From positions 1 through 5,010 of the forward strand of contig CAMYUO010000177.1 in assembly GCA_947302065.1 (NCBI GenBank): a DNA stretch of 5,010 nucleotides, given 5' to 3'. Shown here one piece after another: positions 1 through 5,010 of this stretch (the stretch's first letter is position 1; every line of letters begins with the position of its first letter). A model generated the notes under the pieces. That model was given only the letters and a program-made list of their open reading frames with translations. It had not been told where the DNA came from and ran no database searches. The position numbers and the translations under genes are program-made. The stretch is from an uncultured Clostridia bacterium (GTDB lineage Bacteria; Bacillota; Clostridia; Oscillospirales; Ruminococcaceae).

Positions 1-262
1 CGCTGTCCGCACCTGTAGATTTGACTCCTCCGGCGTCTGTTACCGCCTTGCCGTTATATTCTGATGGTAAAGTCACCGACGTATCGGTACCCGTGCAGGT
101 CTTGAGTCGGTATGTTCCGTCGCTAAGCAGATAAAAGGAGGTATTCATCGCCGCACTCGCCGTAATTACTGTGCTCTCACCGAGAAAACCCTCGGGCAGA
201 GCCGCCGCCGAGCCGAACAGCATACATACCGCCAGCACAGCAGATAATAGTCTTTTCTTCAT
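1..262 (-). CDS. N-terminal part of a secreted BspA-like leucine-rich repeat protein (runs off the left edge)
   Basis: Only the first 87 codons are in the window; the reading frame is still open at base 1. Residues 1-21 are a clear Sec signal peptide: basic KKR at 2-4, then a hydrophobic core (LLSAVLAVCMLFGSAAA). A second Ala-rich stretch, TASAA at 34-38, offers a signal peptidase I site of A-x-A type after A37, so the product should be exported. Residues 51-78 (YRLKTCTGTD...VTLPSEYNGKAVTDAG) match the opening unit of BspA/Treponema-type leucine-rich repeats, where a Thr/Gly-rich strand is followed by 'vtIPsexNGkpVtxIg'. Such proteins in gut Firmicutes are usually surface-exposed and thought to bind host or plant material. 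The start is the ATG at 262-260, 8 bases after an AAGGAGC ribosome binding site, behind its own promoter. The secretion call is firm. The LRR call rests on one partial repeat and could be wrong if the downstream part is a different beta-rich module. Confidence 0.75.
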   Translation of the reverse strand, partial: MKKRLLSAVLAVCMLFGSAAALPEGFLGESTVITASAAMNTSFYLLSDGTYRLKTCTGTDTSVTLPSEYNGKAVTDAGGVKSTGADS

Positions 263-270
263 TCAAATTC

Positions 271-277
271 GCTCCTT
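271..277 (-). promoter_or_regulatory. Ribosome binding site of the secreted BspA-like gene
   Basis: On the minus strand this reads AAGGAGC, close to a full anti-16S match, with 8 bases between it and the ATG at 262. It fixes the start codon of the secreted protein. Confidence 0.85.
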
Positions 278-304
278 AAAAGCAAGATACACCCCATTAT
301 TATA

Positions 305-333
305 ATTATACACCACCCCGTGCACGCCGTCAA
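305..333 (-). promoter_or_regulatory. Sigma-A promoter of the secreted BspA-like gene, TTGACG-17-TATAAT
   Basis: The minus strand shows TTGACG (333-328) and a perfect TATAAT (310-305) separated by exactly 17 bases. Transcription should begin near 298, giving a leader of about 36 bases with the ribosome binding site in it. A second TATAAT follows immediately (304-299), but its spacing to the -35 box would be 23 bases, so the first copy is the probable -10. The spacer carries the 8-base palindrome CGTGCACG at 319-326. Confidence 0.8.
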
Positions 334-379
334 TCAGCGGCACAAACCTTTGTAACATTGACCAAAAACGTCTACTATA

Positions 380-393
380 TTTTGTGCACAAAA
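380..393. repeat. 14-bp perfect palindrome TTTTGTGCACAAAA overlapping the terminator tail
   Basis: The sequence equals its own reverse complement. It overlaps the T-run side of the terminator at 390-419. It may be chance extension of an A-tract, or a protein binding site; it shares the core GTGCAC with the smaller palindrome at 319-326 inside the next promoter. Confidence 0.4.
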
Positions 394-419
394 AAAGACC
401 TCCCCATTTGGAAAGGTCT
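390..419 (-). terminator. Rho-independent terminator of the zinc-finger membrane protein gene
   Basis: On the minus strand AGACCT (419-414) and AGGTCT (401-396) form a 6-bp stem. Two further G-C pairs can form at its apex across a two-base bulge, and a run of T follows the stem. It lies about 10 bases beyond the stop codon at 429 and upstream of the next promoter, so it separates the membrane-protein unit from the secreted-protein unit. The structure fits termination in the minus direction only. Confidence 0.85.
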
Positions 420-428
420 GTAAAGATA

Positions 429-1577
429 TCATACCACTTGTTGTACCGACGCAGATGCGCTGTTTTCGGCTGTTTGCGGCTTGTCACGCCGAGCAGCGAG
501 CGCCATCAGCAGCATGAGCACAGCATTGCCGCACAGGTTCAGCCACGGCATCGTCGGCTCTTTGTAGTTAATGTTCGCCTTGTTGACCGCATTGAGCAGC
601 AGATACACCGCACCGCTGACCGCACAGATATTAATTATGCCGAGCCACAGCTTATCGAAAAAGCAATAAAGAACGCTGACAACAAATGCCGCTGACAAAG
701 CAGCGATCGGCAGTGTCATCTTCACGTTCAGCTGCGAGATCAGATCACTGCTGTTTATCGAGAACAGCACGGCAAACAGCGGTCCAACAAATGCGCATAC
801 CAAACCGATCGGCTTTTTGCGGAAGATCGCCATGCACAGATAGGCTGCGGCACTGACGATCAGCAGAATAAAGCTGTATCCCACAAAATCATACTCTATC
901 TTGTTGAGCGTGTAATAGTAATTCTTGTCAACAAGCTCCTTGAGCGAGTCCTTGTGCGATGACACACTGCCGAGCATCATCAAGTTGGCTATGATGCCGA
1001 CCGCCGCAACGATGAAGAAGAACACCTTCATTGGGTTGCCCGTTTTGTATGTCACATCGCTCTGCACCACAGGCGTGAAATACGCTTTCACAGGCGCAGC
1101 CTCGGGCTTTTTCGTACCGCAGTAACGGCAGAATTTCGCATCGGGCGTATTCATCTTGTGGCAACCCACGCACTCCCAGTCAGCGTTTTCCTGTGCCTTG
1201 TCCACCAACTGCACGGGCTGAGGCGGAATGTTCTGCGCTGCCGCTTCAGACTGAACCGTCTGCATAGGCTGCGTATTCTGAGCAGTCTGGTTCCCCGAAG
1301 TCTTTGCAAGATCTTTCCCACTGACATAAAACAGTTTGTCTATCACTATCGCTGCAATGACCGTTATCACCGCAGCAGCGACTATCGCCACGACACCAAG
1401 ATTTGTCGGCGAGATAAGAAGCAAGCCGATGCCTGCTGCTGCACCGATTATCGGCGAGATCACAGGGCCCTCACCTATTCCCAGTGCCCGAATGAATATC
1501 AGCGACGCCAAAAATGCGCTTGCGCAAACACCGCCAAGCAGAACTGTTGCCATCTCCTCAAACAATCCCTGTAACAT
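429..1577 (-). CDS. Multi-pass membrane protein with a cytoplasmic RanBP2-like zinc finger
   Basis: 382 residues, function not recognised. Three hydrophobic segments lie near residues 10-30, 37-55 and 60-80. A Gln/Ala/Pro-rich linker (about 90-130) then leads to a zinc finger, and six more hydrophobic segments follow (about 184-203, 231-252, 256-274, 287-307, 310-331, 346-362). The finger has ligands C136, C139, C150 and C153 with W134 and N143. The spacing W-x-C-x2-C-x3-N-x6-C-x2-C is exactly that of RanBP2-type fingers and also resembles the short zinc ribbons common at the ends of Firmicutes membrane proteins. Basic clusters (R30; K81/K88; RKK 253-255; RRDK 363-366) fit nine spans with the N-terminus outside and the linker, finger and C-terminal tail in the cytoplasm. 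The first ATG is chosen because AGGAAG precedes it by 7 bases; the in-frame ATG at residue 9 has its GAGGAG directly abutting and is less likely. It is monocistronic, with its own promoter and terminator. A role as a sensor, a scaffold or a transporter-like protein cannot be told apart from sequence. Confidence 0.85.
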   Translation of the reverse strand: MLQGLFEEMATVLLGGVCASAFLASLIFIRALGIGEGPVISPIIGAAAGIGLLLISPTNLGVVAIVAAAVITVIAAIVIDKLFYVSGKDLAKTSGNQTAQNTQPMQTVQSEAAAQNIPPQPVQLVDKAQENADWECVGCHKMNTPDAKFCRYCGTKKPEAAPVKAYFTPVVQSDVTYKTGNPMKVFFFIVAAVGIIANLMMLGSVSSHKDSLKELVDKNYYYTLNKIEYDFVGYSFILLIVSAAAYLCMAIFRKKPIGLVCAFVGPLFAVLFSINSSDLISQLNVKMTLPIAALSAAFVVSVLYCFFDKLWLGIINICAVSGAVYLLLNAVNKANINYKEPTMPWLNLCGNAVLMLLMALAARRDKPQTAENSASASVQQVV

Positions 1578-1584
1578 CCCATCA

Positions 1585-1591
1585 CTTCCTT
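1585..1591 (-). promoter_or_regulatory. Ribosome binding site of the zinc-finger membrane protein gene
   Basis: On the minus strand this reads AAGGAAG, ending 7 bases before the ATG at 1577. The predicted transcript begins at about 1592, so the site would sit at the very 5' end of the mRNA. Confidence 0.75.
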
Positions 1592-1598
1592 TGCTATA

Positions 1599-1626
1599 AT
1601 TATAGCATATTCTTTACAAAAGTCAA
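1599..1626 (-). promoter_or_regulatory. Sigma-A promoter of the zinc-finger membrane protein gene, TTGACT-16-TGC-TATAAT
   Basis: The minus strand has TTGACT (1626-1621), a 16-base spacer, and TATAAT (1604-1599) preceded by TGC, which is an extended -10. Transcription should begin near 1592, leaving a leader of only about 15 bases. The -10 lies in a perfect 14-bp palindrome, GCTATAATTATAGC (1593-1606). An identical extended -10 therefore exists on the plus strand, but no -35 is visible for it. Confidence 0.85.
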
Positions 1627-1634
1627 CTGTGCGT

Positions 1635-1650
1635 TTTGCTTTACAGCAAA
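1635..1650. repeat. Small inverted repeat TTTGCT-ttac-AGCAAA upstream of the promoter
   Basis: Six-base arms (1635-1640 and 1645-1650) flank a four-base loop. It lies 9 bases upstream of the -35 box of the membrane-protein gene and downstream of the terminator of the large gene. It could be a weak operator or a leftover hairpin; there is no T-run next to it, so it is not a terminator. Confidence 0.3.
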
Positions 1651-1671
1651 GCCCGACCACCTCACTCAGAC

Positions 1672-1703
1672 AAAAAACGAGCCGAGAGATCATCTCTCGG
1701 CTC
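1672..1703 (-). terminator. Rho-independent terminator of the large surface-protein gene
   Basis: On the minus strand a perfect 11-bp stem, GAGCCGAGAGA pairing with TCTCTCGGCTC around a 3-base loop, is followed by G and six T. It begins 18 bases after the TAA at 1721-1723. This is a strong minus-strand terminator that closes the large unit before the next promoter at 1626. Confidence 0.93.
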
Positions 1704-1720
1704 TGAAGAGATTTGATTTT

Positions 1721-3073
1721 TTATCCTGCTGATTTTTTCTCAACATACTCAGCATTTACTTTGGCATTTGTGTAGACAATATGATCAGTGCTCGAATAAC
1801 TTGAACCGGTGATCTCAGCGGTTACTTCAAACTTATAGTTAGCATATCTGTAACCCGGTATCGCTTCAAGTTTTGCTGCTGTTTTCACATCAAACTCAAA
1901 GTTAGCATTGAAATGGTTGTTATCATCATTATACTGTATCGCCATACCCTGTTTATTCTCAGGCAGAGGCATTGTATACGTATAATACAGATATCCGTCA
2001 TCGCTTGCTTCTGTCAGACTCAATGCACTCGTATTAGGCTTTCCTATCAGCTTGAAGTTTTCAAGATATCCAAGATCATCACCATCATCCTGAATGTTTA
2101 CCGGCTGATATTTGTAACCTGATGTGTTATCTGCGTTCTGTTTCTGATTAAGCTTGATAGTAAGTTTAAGTGCATGATTTCCGTCAAAGATATCATCTTC
2201 CGGCAACTGAGAAATATCATAGTCCATACCGATACTGATGTATTCCGTATCGCCCTTTTCAGGATATTTTGAACCCTGGTCGATGTACTTGGCGTTGATG
2301 CCCAGAGAACTCTTATTGTGGCTCTGCTCACCATACGGATCATATTCATCGTTTTCCGCTTGGTCTATTGCATTAAGCGAAAGCTTGCCGTTAACCTTTG
2401 ATCTGTCAACATAATATCTGATGCCAGGGACTTCTGAAGCCTTTTGTATGTTGTTGCTGTAAGGCACTCGATCACTTACGAAATCGAGTCGTGCAGCAGC
2501 ATCGAACTGAACACCGTTACGGTCGATGTCATTACTTCTAGAAGTGAACTCTTCTATCAGCTTTTTCTCATCAGGTTCAAAAGTAAGGTTTATTTCTATT
2601 TCCTGTGTGCTTTGCCATACACCTGACTCCTGCGCAGTTACTGTTATCTCTATAGGGTCAATATACAGATAGGCTTCGCCGTCGTCTATACTGTCACTAT
2701 AATCTTTAACGGGATCTCCGTTGCGCTTGCTGGCTATCGAGTAAGACTTATTGTTCTTTATCGTGCTGTCTTTATCAAGATTACCGTCTTTATCATATCT
2801 GTTAAGGTAAAGCATATAGCCTTGATACAGCTTCTCGTTTGTAAGGTTCCTGTAGAAATATGCTGTACGCGTTGCTTCTCCGGCATCAAATTCGACAGTT
2901 GAGATCAGCTTAGCTTTAAGAATATTATTGTCTGTCGAGATCCTAACATTATCGTTATAGTCCCCGGCTGTTCTGGATATTATCATTGTCTGCTTAAGGA
3001 ACTGACCAAGATAAATCGCTGTGTTTTTTGCGTTTTCCCTCTGACAAGTTATAACATCACTCGTTATTGTCAT
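1721..3073 (-). CDS. C-terminal part of the large surface protein, in a shifted frame
   Basis: 450 residues if counted from the ATG at 3073, but that ATG is probably internal. No ribosome binding site precedes it, there is no signal peptide, and the first residues (MTITSDVITCQREN...) look like the middle of a domain. The same frame stays open upstream to a stop at 3146-3148 and reads HVYIQRTTNNAYGFIVDC just before the ATG, which has natural protein character. The sequence is soluble, rich in Asp, Asn, Tyr and Ser, with alternating hydrophobic residues typical of extracellular beta-sandwich modules. The end, ...DHIVYTNAKVNAEYVEKKSAG, recalls from memory the tails of giant uncharacterised Clostridia surface proteins, but I cannot name a family. 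No LPxTG motif, dockerin, SLH module, choline-binding repeat or membrane helix is visible at the C-terminus. The most likely reading is that it is continuous with the upstream gene and separated by a frameshift; a separate small gene is less likely. Confidence 0.7.
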   Translation of the reverse strand: MTITSDVITCQRENAKNTAIYLGQFLKQTMIISRTAGDYNDNVRISTDNNILKAKLISTVEFDAGEATRTAYFYRNLTNEKLYQGYMLYLNRYDKDGNLDKDSTIKNNKSYSIASKRNGDPVKDYSDSIDDGEAYLYIDPIEITVTAQESGVWQSTQEIEINLTFEPDEKKLIEEFTSRSNDIDRNGVQFDAAARLDFVSDRVPYSNNIQKASEVPGIRYYVDRSKVNGKLSLNAIDQAENDEYDPYGEQSHNKSSLGINAKYIDQGSKYPEKGDTEYISIGMDYDISQLPEDDIFDGNHALKLTIKLNQKQNADNTSGYKYQPVNIQDDGDDLGYLENFKLIGKPNTSALSLTEASDDGYLYYTYTMPLPENKQGMAIQYNDDNNHFNANFEFDVKTAAKLEAIPGYRYANYKFEVTAEITGSSYSSTDHIVYTNAKVNAEYVEKKSAG

Positions 3074-3084
3074 TGGACAGTCAA

Positions 3085-5010
3085 CTATAAATCCGTAAGC
3101 ATTGTTAGTTGTTCTTTGAATGTATACATGCTGAGATAATATGATTCAACGATATCGTTAGTTACTTCCAGCTTATATCTAGGGCCGGCATCTCCGGCAG
3201 AATAAGCTTTGAACCACTTTTTGCTATTATCGGTAGGTGATGACTTATCATAAGCATATGCTATCGCATCTTCATGAGTCGTCTGATTTGCACACAGAAC
3301 ATATGCACCATCATTGTTCGCGATCGAGTAGACCACCTTTTTACCTGCGATATCATTCAGAGACTGGATGTGAGCTTCGAATGTCTCGCTCGGTGTTATC
3401 GCCGATGCTTTATTTCTGTCAGTCGTGAACGCACCAAAATTGATAACATCATATGCATTCTGGCCAGTCGAAATGGCTGTTTCAACGCCATCGTCCTGCT
3501 TTGTAAGATAGTATTCCTTATCAACGCCGTTGTTGTTATCGAGAAGAACAAATTGTGTTGAATCCGCTATGGATCTGTCACCCTGGTATTCAAACTGGAT
3601 CCTCTTGGGAGCGTTCCAGTTAAGTGCCTTTCCTGAACCGAGGAATTTGTTTACTTCTTCTTTAGTGTATTCAAACTGAACATAAATTGTCTGCCAAGAA
3701 TCAAAACCTGCGCCGAGCTTAGTGATCTCGTCCCAGTCGATCGATTCTATCTTTTCCTTGTAAATGCTCGGCTCGTACTCAGAACCCTGCAGAGCTGTGG
3801 CACTGAAATTGAATTTCAGCAGCTTTTTCGTAAGCACAGGAACATACAGATGATATGCCGTCTTACTTGCATTTGTAGGATCAAGGAATCTGATATCGAT
3901 CATTGTGAACTGATTCTGTCCTGCGATCGAATCGGCTTTTGCATCAACATAAATGAACTTATCGCCGCTTAATTGCAAGCCGCAATCTGTTGCGCTGCCA
4001 CTTTTTTGATATACACCGCCTATACATTTGCAAGGATAGAGATCCACAATATAATTGCCGGAACTGTTCTGATTATAATTGCCTGTGGTATTAGTCAGTG
4101 TACGAATATATGCGTTGATATAGTTGTTATAGTCTGTTTTTGCACCACCGATGGCAATTATCGGGAAATCCTGACCGCCATTGTTTTCATATGCTGCGGG
4201 AAGACCCATTTCTTTGTCATACGTCGTGATCTTGATATCAGTGTCCGTACCGTCCAACATACCCTTGACTTTATTAATATCTGTACTCGAAACGTTAGAA
4301 TACTTGATCCTGTTATCAGCTGCGCCGCTTGTATATTCGCTGACGATCGTTTTTGCAAGAGGATTGTCAGAAACAATGCTGATACCGTCACCGGTAAGGA
4401 TAGATGTTCCGCCGGCAGAGATATTCGGGCTGACGGTTACATATGGGTAATAATTCTTGCCTGCACCTTCACCAACATTGGTAACATTAGCTGCGGTAAT
4501 TGTTGACATAGCCGATCCATGAGCATCTGTGTGGTTAACACCGCTATAATCAGCGTCTACCAATAAGCCGCTGCCATAAGATCCATTTCCGGCATCTTTT
4601 TCAACGATCACAGAAGCTGTATCAGAGGTTTGACGATAATTGTTCTGTCGGCTGAAACCTGCGATTTTAATAGTATTGTTGTTTGTCTTTCCTATGAAAT
4701 TACCGTATGATGTAGTAACATTATTATCTTCAAAACTATTATACGTAAAAGTATTATTATATGCAGATACGTTATATCCGGAAATACCATTACCTGTGTA
4801 ACCAACAACACCACCCATAACATTATTTGCGTGATTGCCTTTGATTTTTATAACGCAGTTATGAACAGAAGAATTAACTATTGTTCTCGTTGTATTATTA
4901 GCAAAGCCTATCAGCCCTCCGACACCATAGGTATTATTATTATCTGCTTTTTTGGTCTGTGATATTGTATAATTGCTTATTTCGCAGCCATTGATGTCAT
5001 AACAATACTT
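3085..5010 (-). CDS. Large GLUG-repeat surface-type protein, internal part, start beyond the right edge
   Basis: The frame is open from base 5010 to the TAG at 3085-3087, giving 641 residues. The ATG at 4818 is internal: the 64 codons before it stay open and carry the same repeat pattern. Near the right edge are two clear GLUG-type units (GVGGLIGFANN and GGVVGYTGNGI) and a decayed third (GNFIGKTNNNTI). GLUG repeats occur in large secreted or surface proteins, often next to adhesin or protease modules, and tend to form beta-helix-like folds. The remainder is Asn/Tyr/Thr-rich beta-type sequence with motifs such as GGQDFPIIAIGG, which I cannot assign to a named domain, and a small Cys cluster (CKC, then Cys 17 residues later). 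The final residues, TFKEQLTMLTDL, look like out-of-frame read-through, and the natural continuation is in the frame of 1721-3073. An exported adhesin-like role is inferred. The signal peptide is not in the window. Confidence 0.75.
   Translation of the reverse strand, partial: KYCYDINGCEISNYTISQTKKADNNNTYGVGGLIGFANNTTRTIVNSSVHNCVIKIKGNHANNVMGGVVGYTGNGISGYNVSAYNNTFTYNSFEDNNVTTSYGNFIGKTNNNTIKIAGFSRQNNYRQTSDTASVIVEKDAGNGSYGSGLLVDADYSGVNHTDAHGSAMSTITAANVTNVGEGAGKNYYPYVTVSPNISAGGTSILTGDGISIVSDNPLAKTIVSEYTSGAADNRIKYSNVSSTDINKVKGMLDGTDTDIKITTYDKEMGLPAAYENNGGQDFPIIAIGGAKTDYNNYINAYIRTLTNTTGNYNQNSSGNYIVDLYPCKCIGGVYQKSGSATDCGLQLSGDKFIYVDAKADSIAGQNQFTMIDIRFLDPTNASKTAYHLYVPVLTKKLLKFNFSATALQGSEYEPSIYKEKIESIDWDEITKLGAGFDSWQTIYVQFEYTKEEVNKFLGSGKALNWNAPKRIQFEYQGDRSIADSTQFVLLDNNNGVDKEYYLTKQDDGVETAISTGQNAYDVINFGAFTTDRNKASAITPSETFEAHIQSLNDIAGKKVVYSIANNDGAYVLCANQTTHEDAIAYAYDKSSPTDNSKKWFKAYSAGDAGPRYKLEVTNDIVESYYLSMYTFKEQLTMLTDL
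3088..3145 (-). other. Probable frameshift joining the two halves of the large surface protein
   Basis: The upstream frame ends at 3085-3087, while the downstream frame is open up to a stop at 3146-3148, so the two overlap here. Moving from one to the other needs the loss of one base in the DNA relative to an intact gene (equivalent to a -1 shift) or a gain of two. One plausible joint is ...YYLSMY followed by IQRTTNNAYGFIVDC. No X-XXY-YYZ slippery heptamer is visible in the right phase, so mutation or a sequencing error is favoured over programmed frameshifting. Confidence 0.65.
4669..4926 (-). repeat. Three GLUG-like protein repeats
   Basis: In the encoded protein, units GVGGLIGFANN (ending near 4894), GGVVGYTGNGI (4815 downward) and GNFIGKTNNNTI (4704-4669) recur about every 35 residues. 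The first two keep the G-G-[LV]-[IV]-G core of the GLUG motif; the third is degenerate. This stretch is visibly richer in A/T and in Asn codons than the rest of the window. More units may lie beyond base 5010. Confidence 0.6.

Noticed and set aside
263..487. Minus-strand frame of 74 codons across the terminator and promoter region
   Set aside because: It covers a clear terminator and a consensus promoter, has no ribosome binding site, and overlaps the end of the membrane-protein gene.
384..695. Plus-strand frame antisense to the membrane-protein gene (also frames at 925-1125, 1158-1574 and 1336-1599)
   Set aside because: These are antisense shadows of a well-supported membrane protein, with Cys/Arg/His-rich or low-complexity translations and no start signals.
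1635..1650. Terminator formed by TTTGCT/AGCAAA
   Set aside because: The stem is short and no T-run adjoins it on either strand; the real terminator is the 11-bp hairpin at 1672-1703.
2098..2349. Minus-strand frame of 83 codons inside the C-terminal half of the large protein (also 4158-4391)
   Set aside because: Out-of-frame overlap with a long coding region, Ser/Thr/Arg/Ile-rich with no domain character and no translation signal.
2771..2797. Dockerin or EF-hand calcium loop at DKDGNLDKD in the C-terminal part
   Set aside because: Only one short Asp/Asn run is present. The loop lacks the acidic twelfth residue and no second repeat follows, so neither a dockerin nor an EF-hand pair is supported.
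3088..3145. Programmed ribosomal frameshifting at the junction
   Set aside because: A -1 shift would fit the geometry, but there is no slippery heptamer in phase and no obvious stimulatory hairpin just downstream. Mutation or sequence error is simpler.
3973..4506. Plus-strand frame of 177 codons, Ile/Cys/Val-rich
   Set aside because: It mirrors the Asn/Asp/Tyr-rich minus-strand protein; hydrophobic antisense translations are expected from such composition. No promoter or ribosome binding site is visible.

Overview
The window reads as chromosomal DNA of a Gram-positive gut or rumen anaerobe of the Ruminococcus / Oscillospiraceae type. This is inferred from the Sec signal peptide of the leftmost gene, which has the A-rich '...ITASAA' exit common in Ruminococcus exported proteins. 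It also fits the strong AGGAG-type ribosome binding sites, the consensus sigma-A promoters with TATAAT boxes, and a very large Asn/Asp/Tyr-rich exported-type protein beside a BspA-like one. The genus is an inference; no marker gene is present.

All genes lie on the minus strand, so transcription runs from high to low coordinates in three units. (1) 5010 to 1721 is the C-terminal part of a very large surface-type protein that starts beyond the right edge. Its first part (3085-5010) opens with GLUG-like repeats and continues into Asn/Tyr/Ser-rich beta-type sequence. Its last part (1721-3073) lies in another frame with no start signal of its own. The two are best explained as one gene broken by a frameshift between about 3088 and 3145. 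A near-perfect hairpin terminator (1672-1703) ends the unit. (2) 1577 to 429 is a nine-segment membrane protein with a cytoplasmic zinc finger of RanBP2 spacing. It has its own strong promoter (1599-1626), an extremely short leader, and a terminator (390-419). (3) 262 to 1 is the start of a secreted protein with a signal peptide and the opening of a BspA-type leucine-rich repeat. It also has its own promoter (305-333) and ribosome binding site, and it runs off the left edge.

The three genes look like independently transcribed neighbours rather than one pathway. Two are exported or surface proteins and the third is an integral membrane protein, so the theme is the cell envelope, but no functional link can be read from the sequence. 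I found no mobile element, CRISPR array, tRNA, rRNA or defence system. The points most worth checking are the frameshift in the large protein, its lack of a recognisable cell-wall anchor, and the zinc-finger membrane protein with its near-leaderless transcript.
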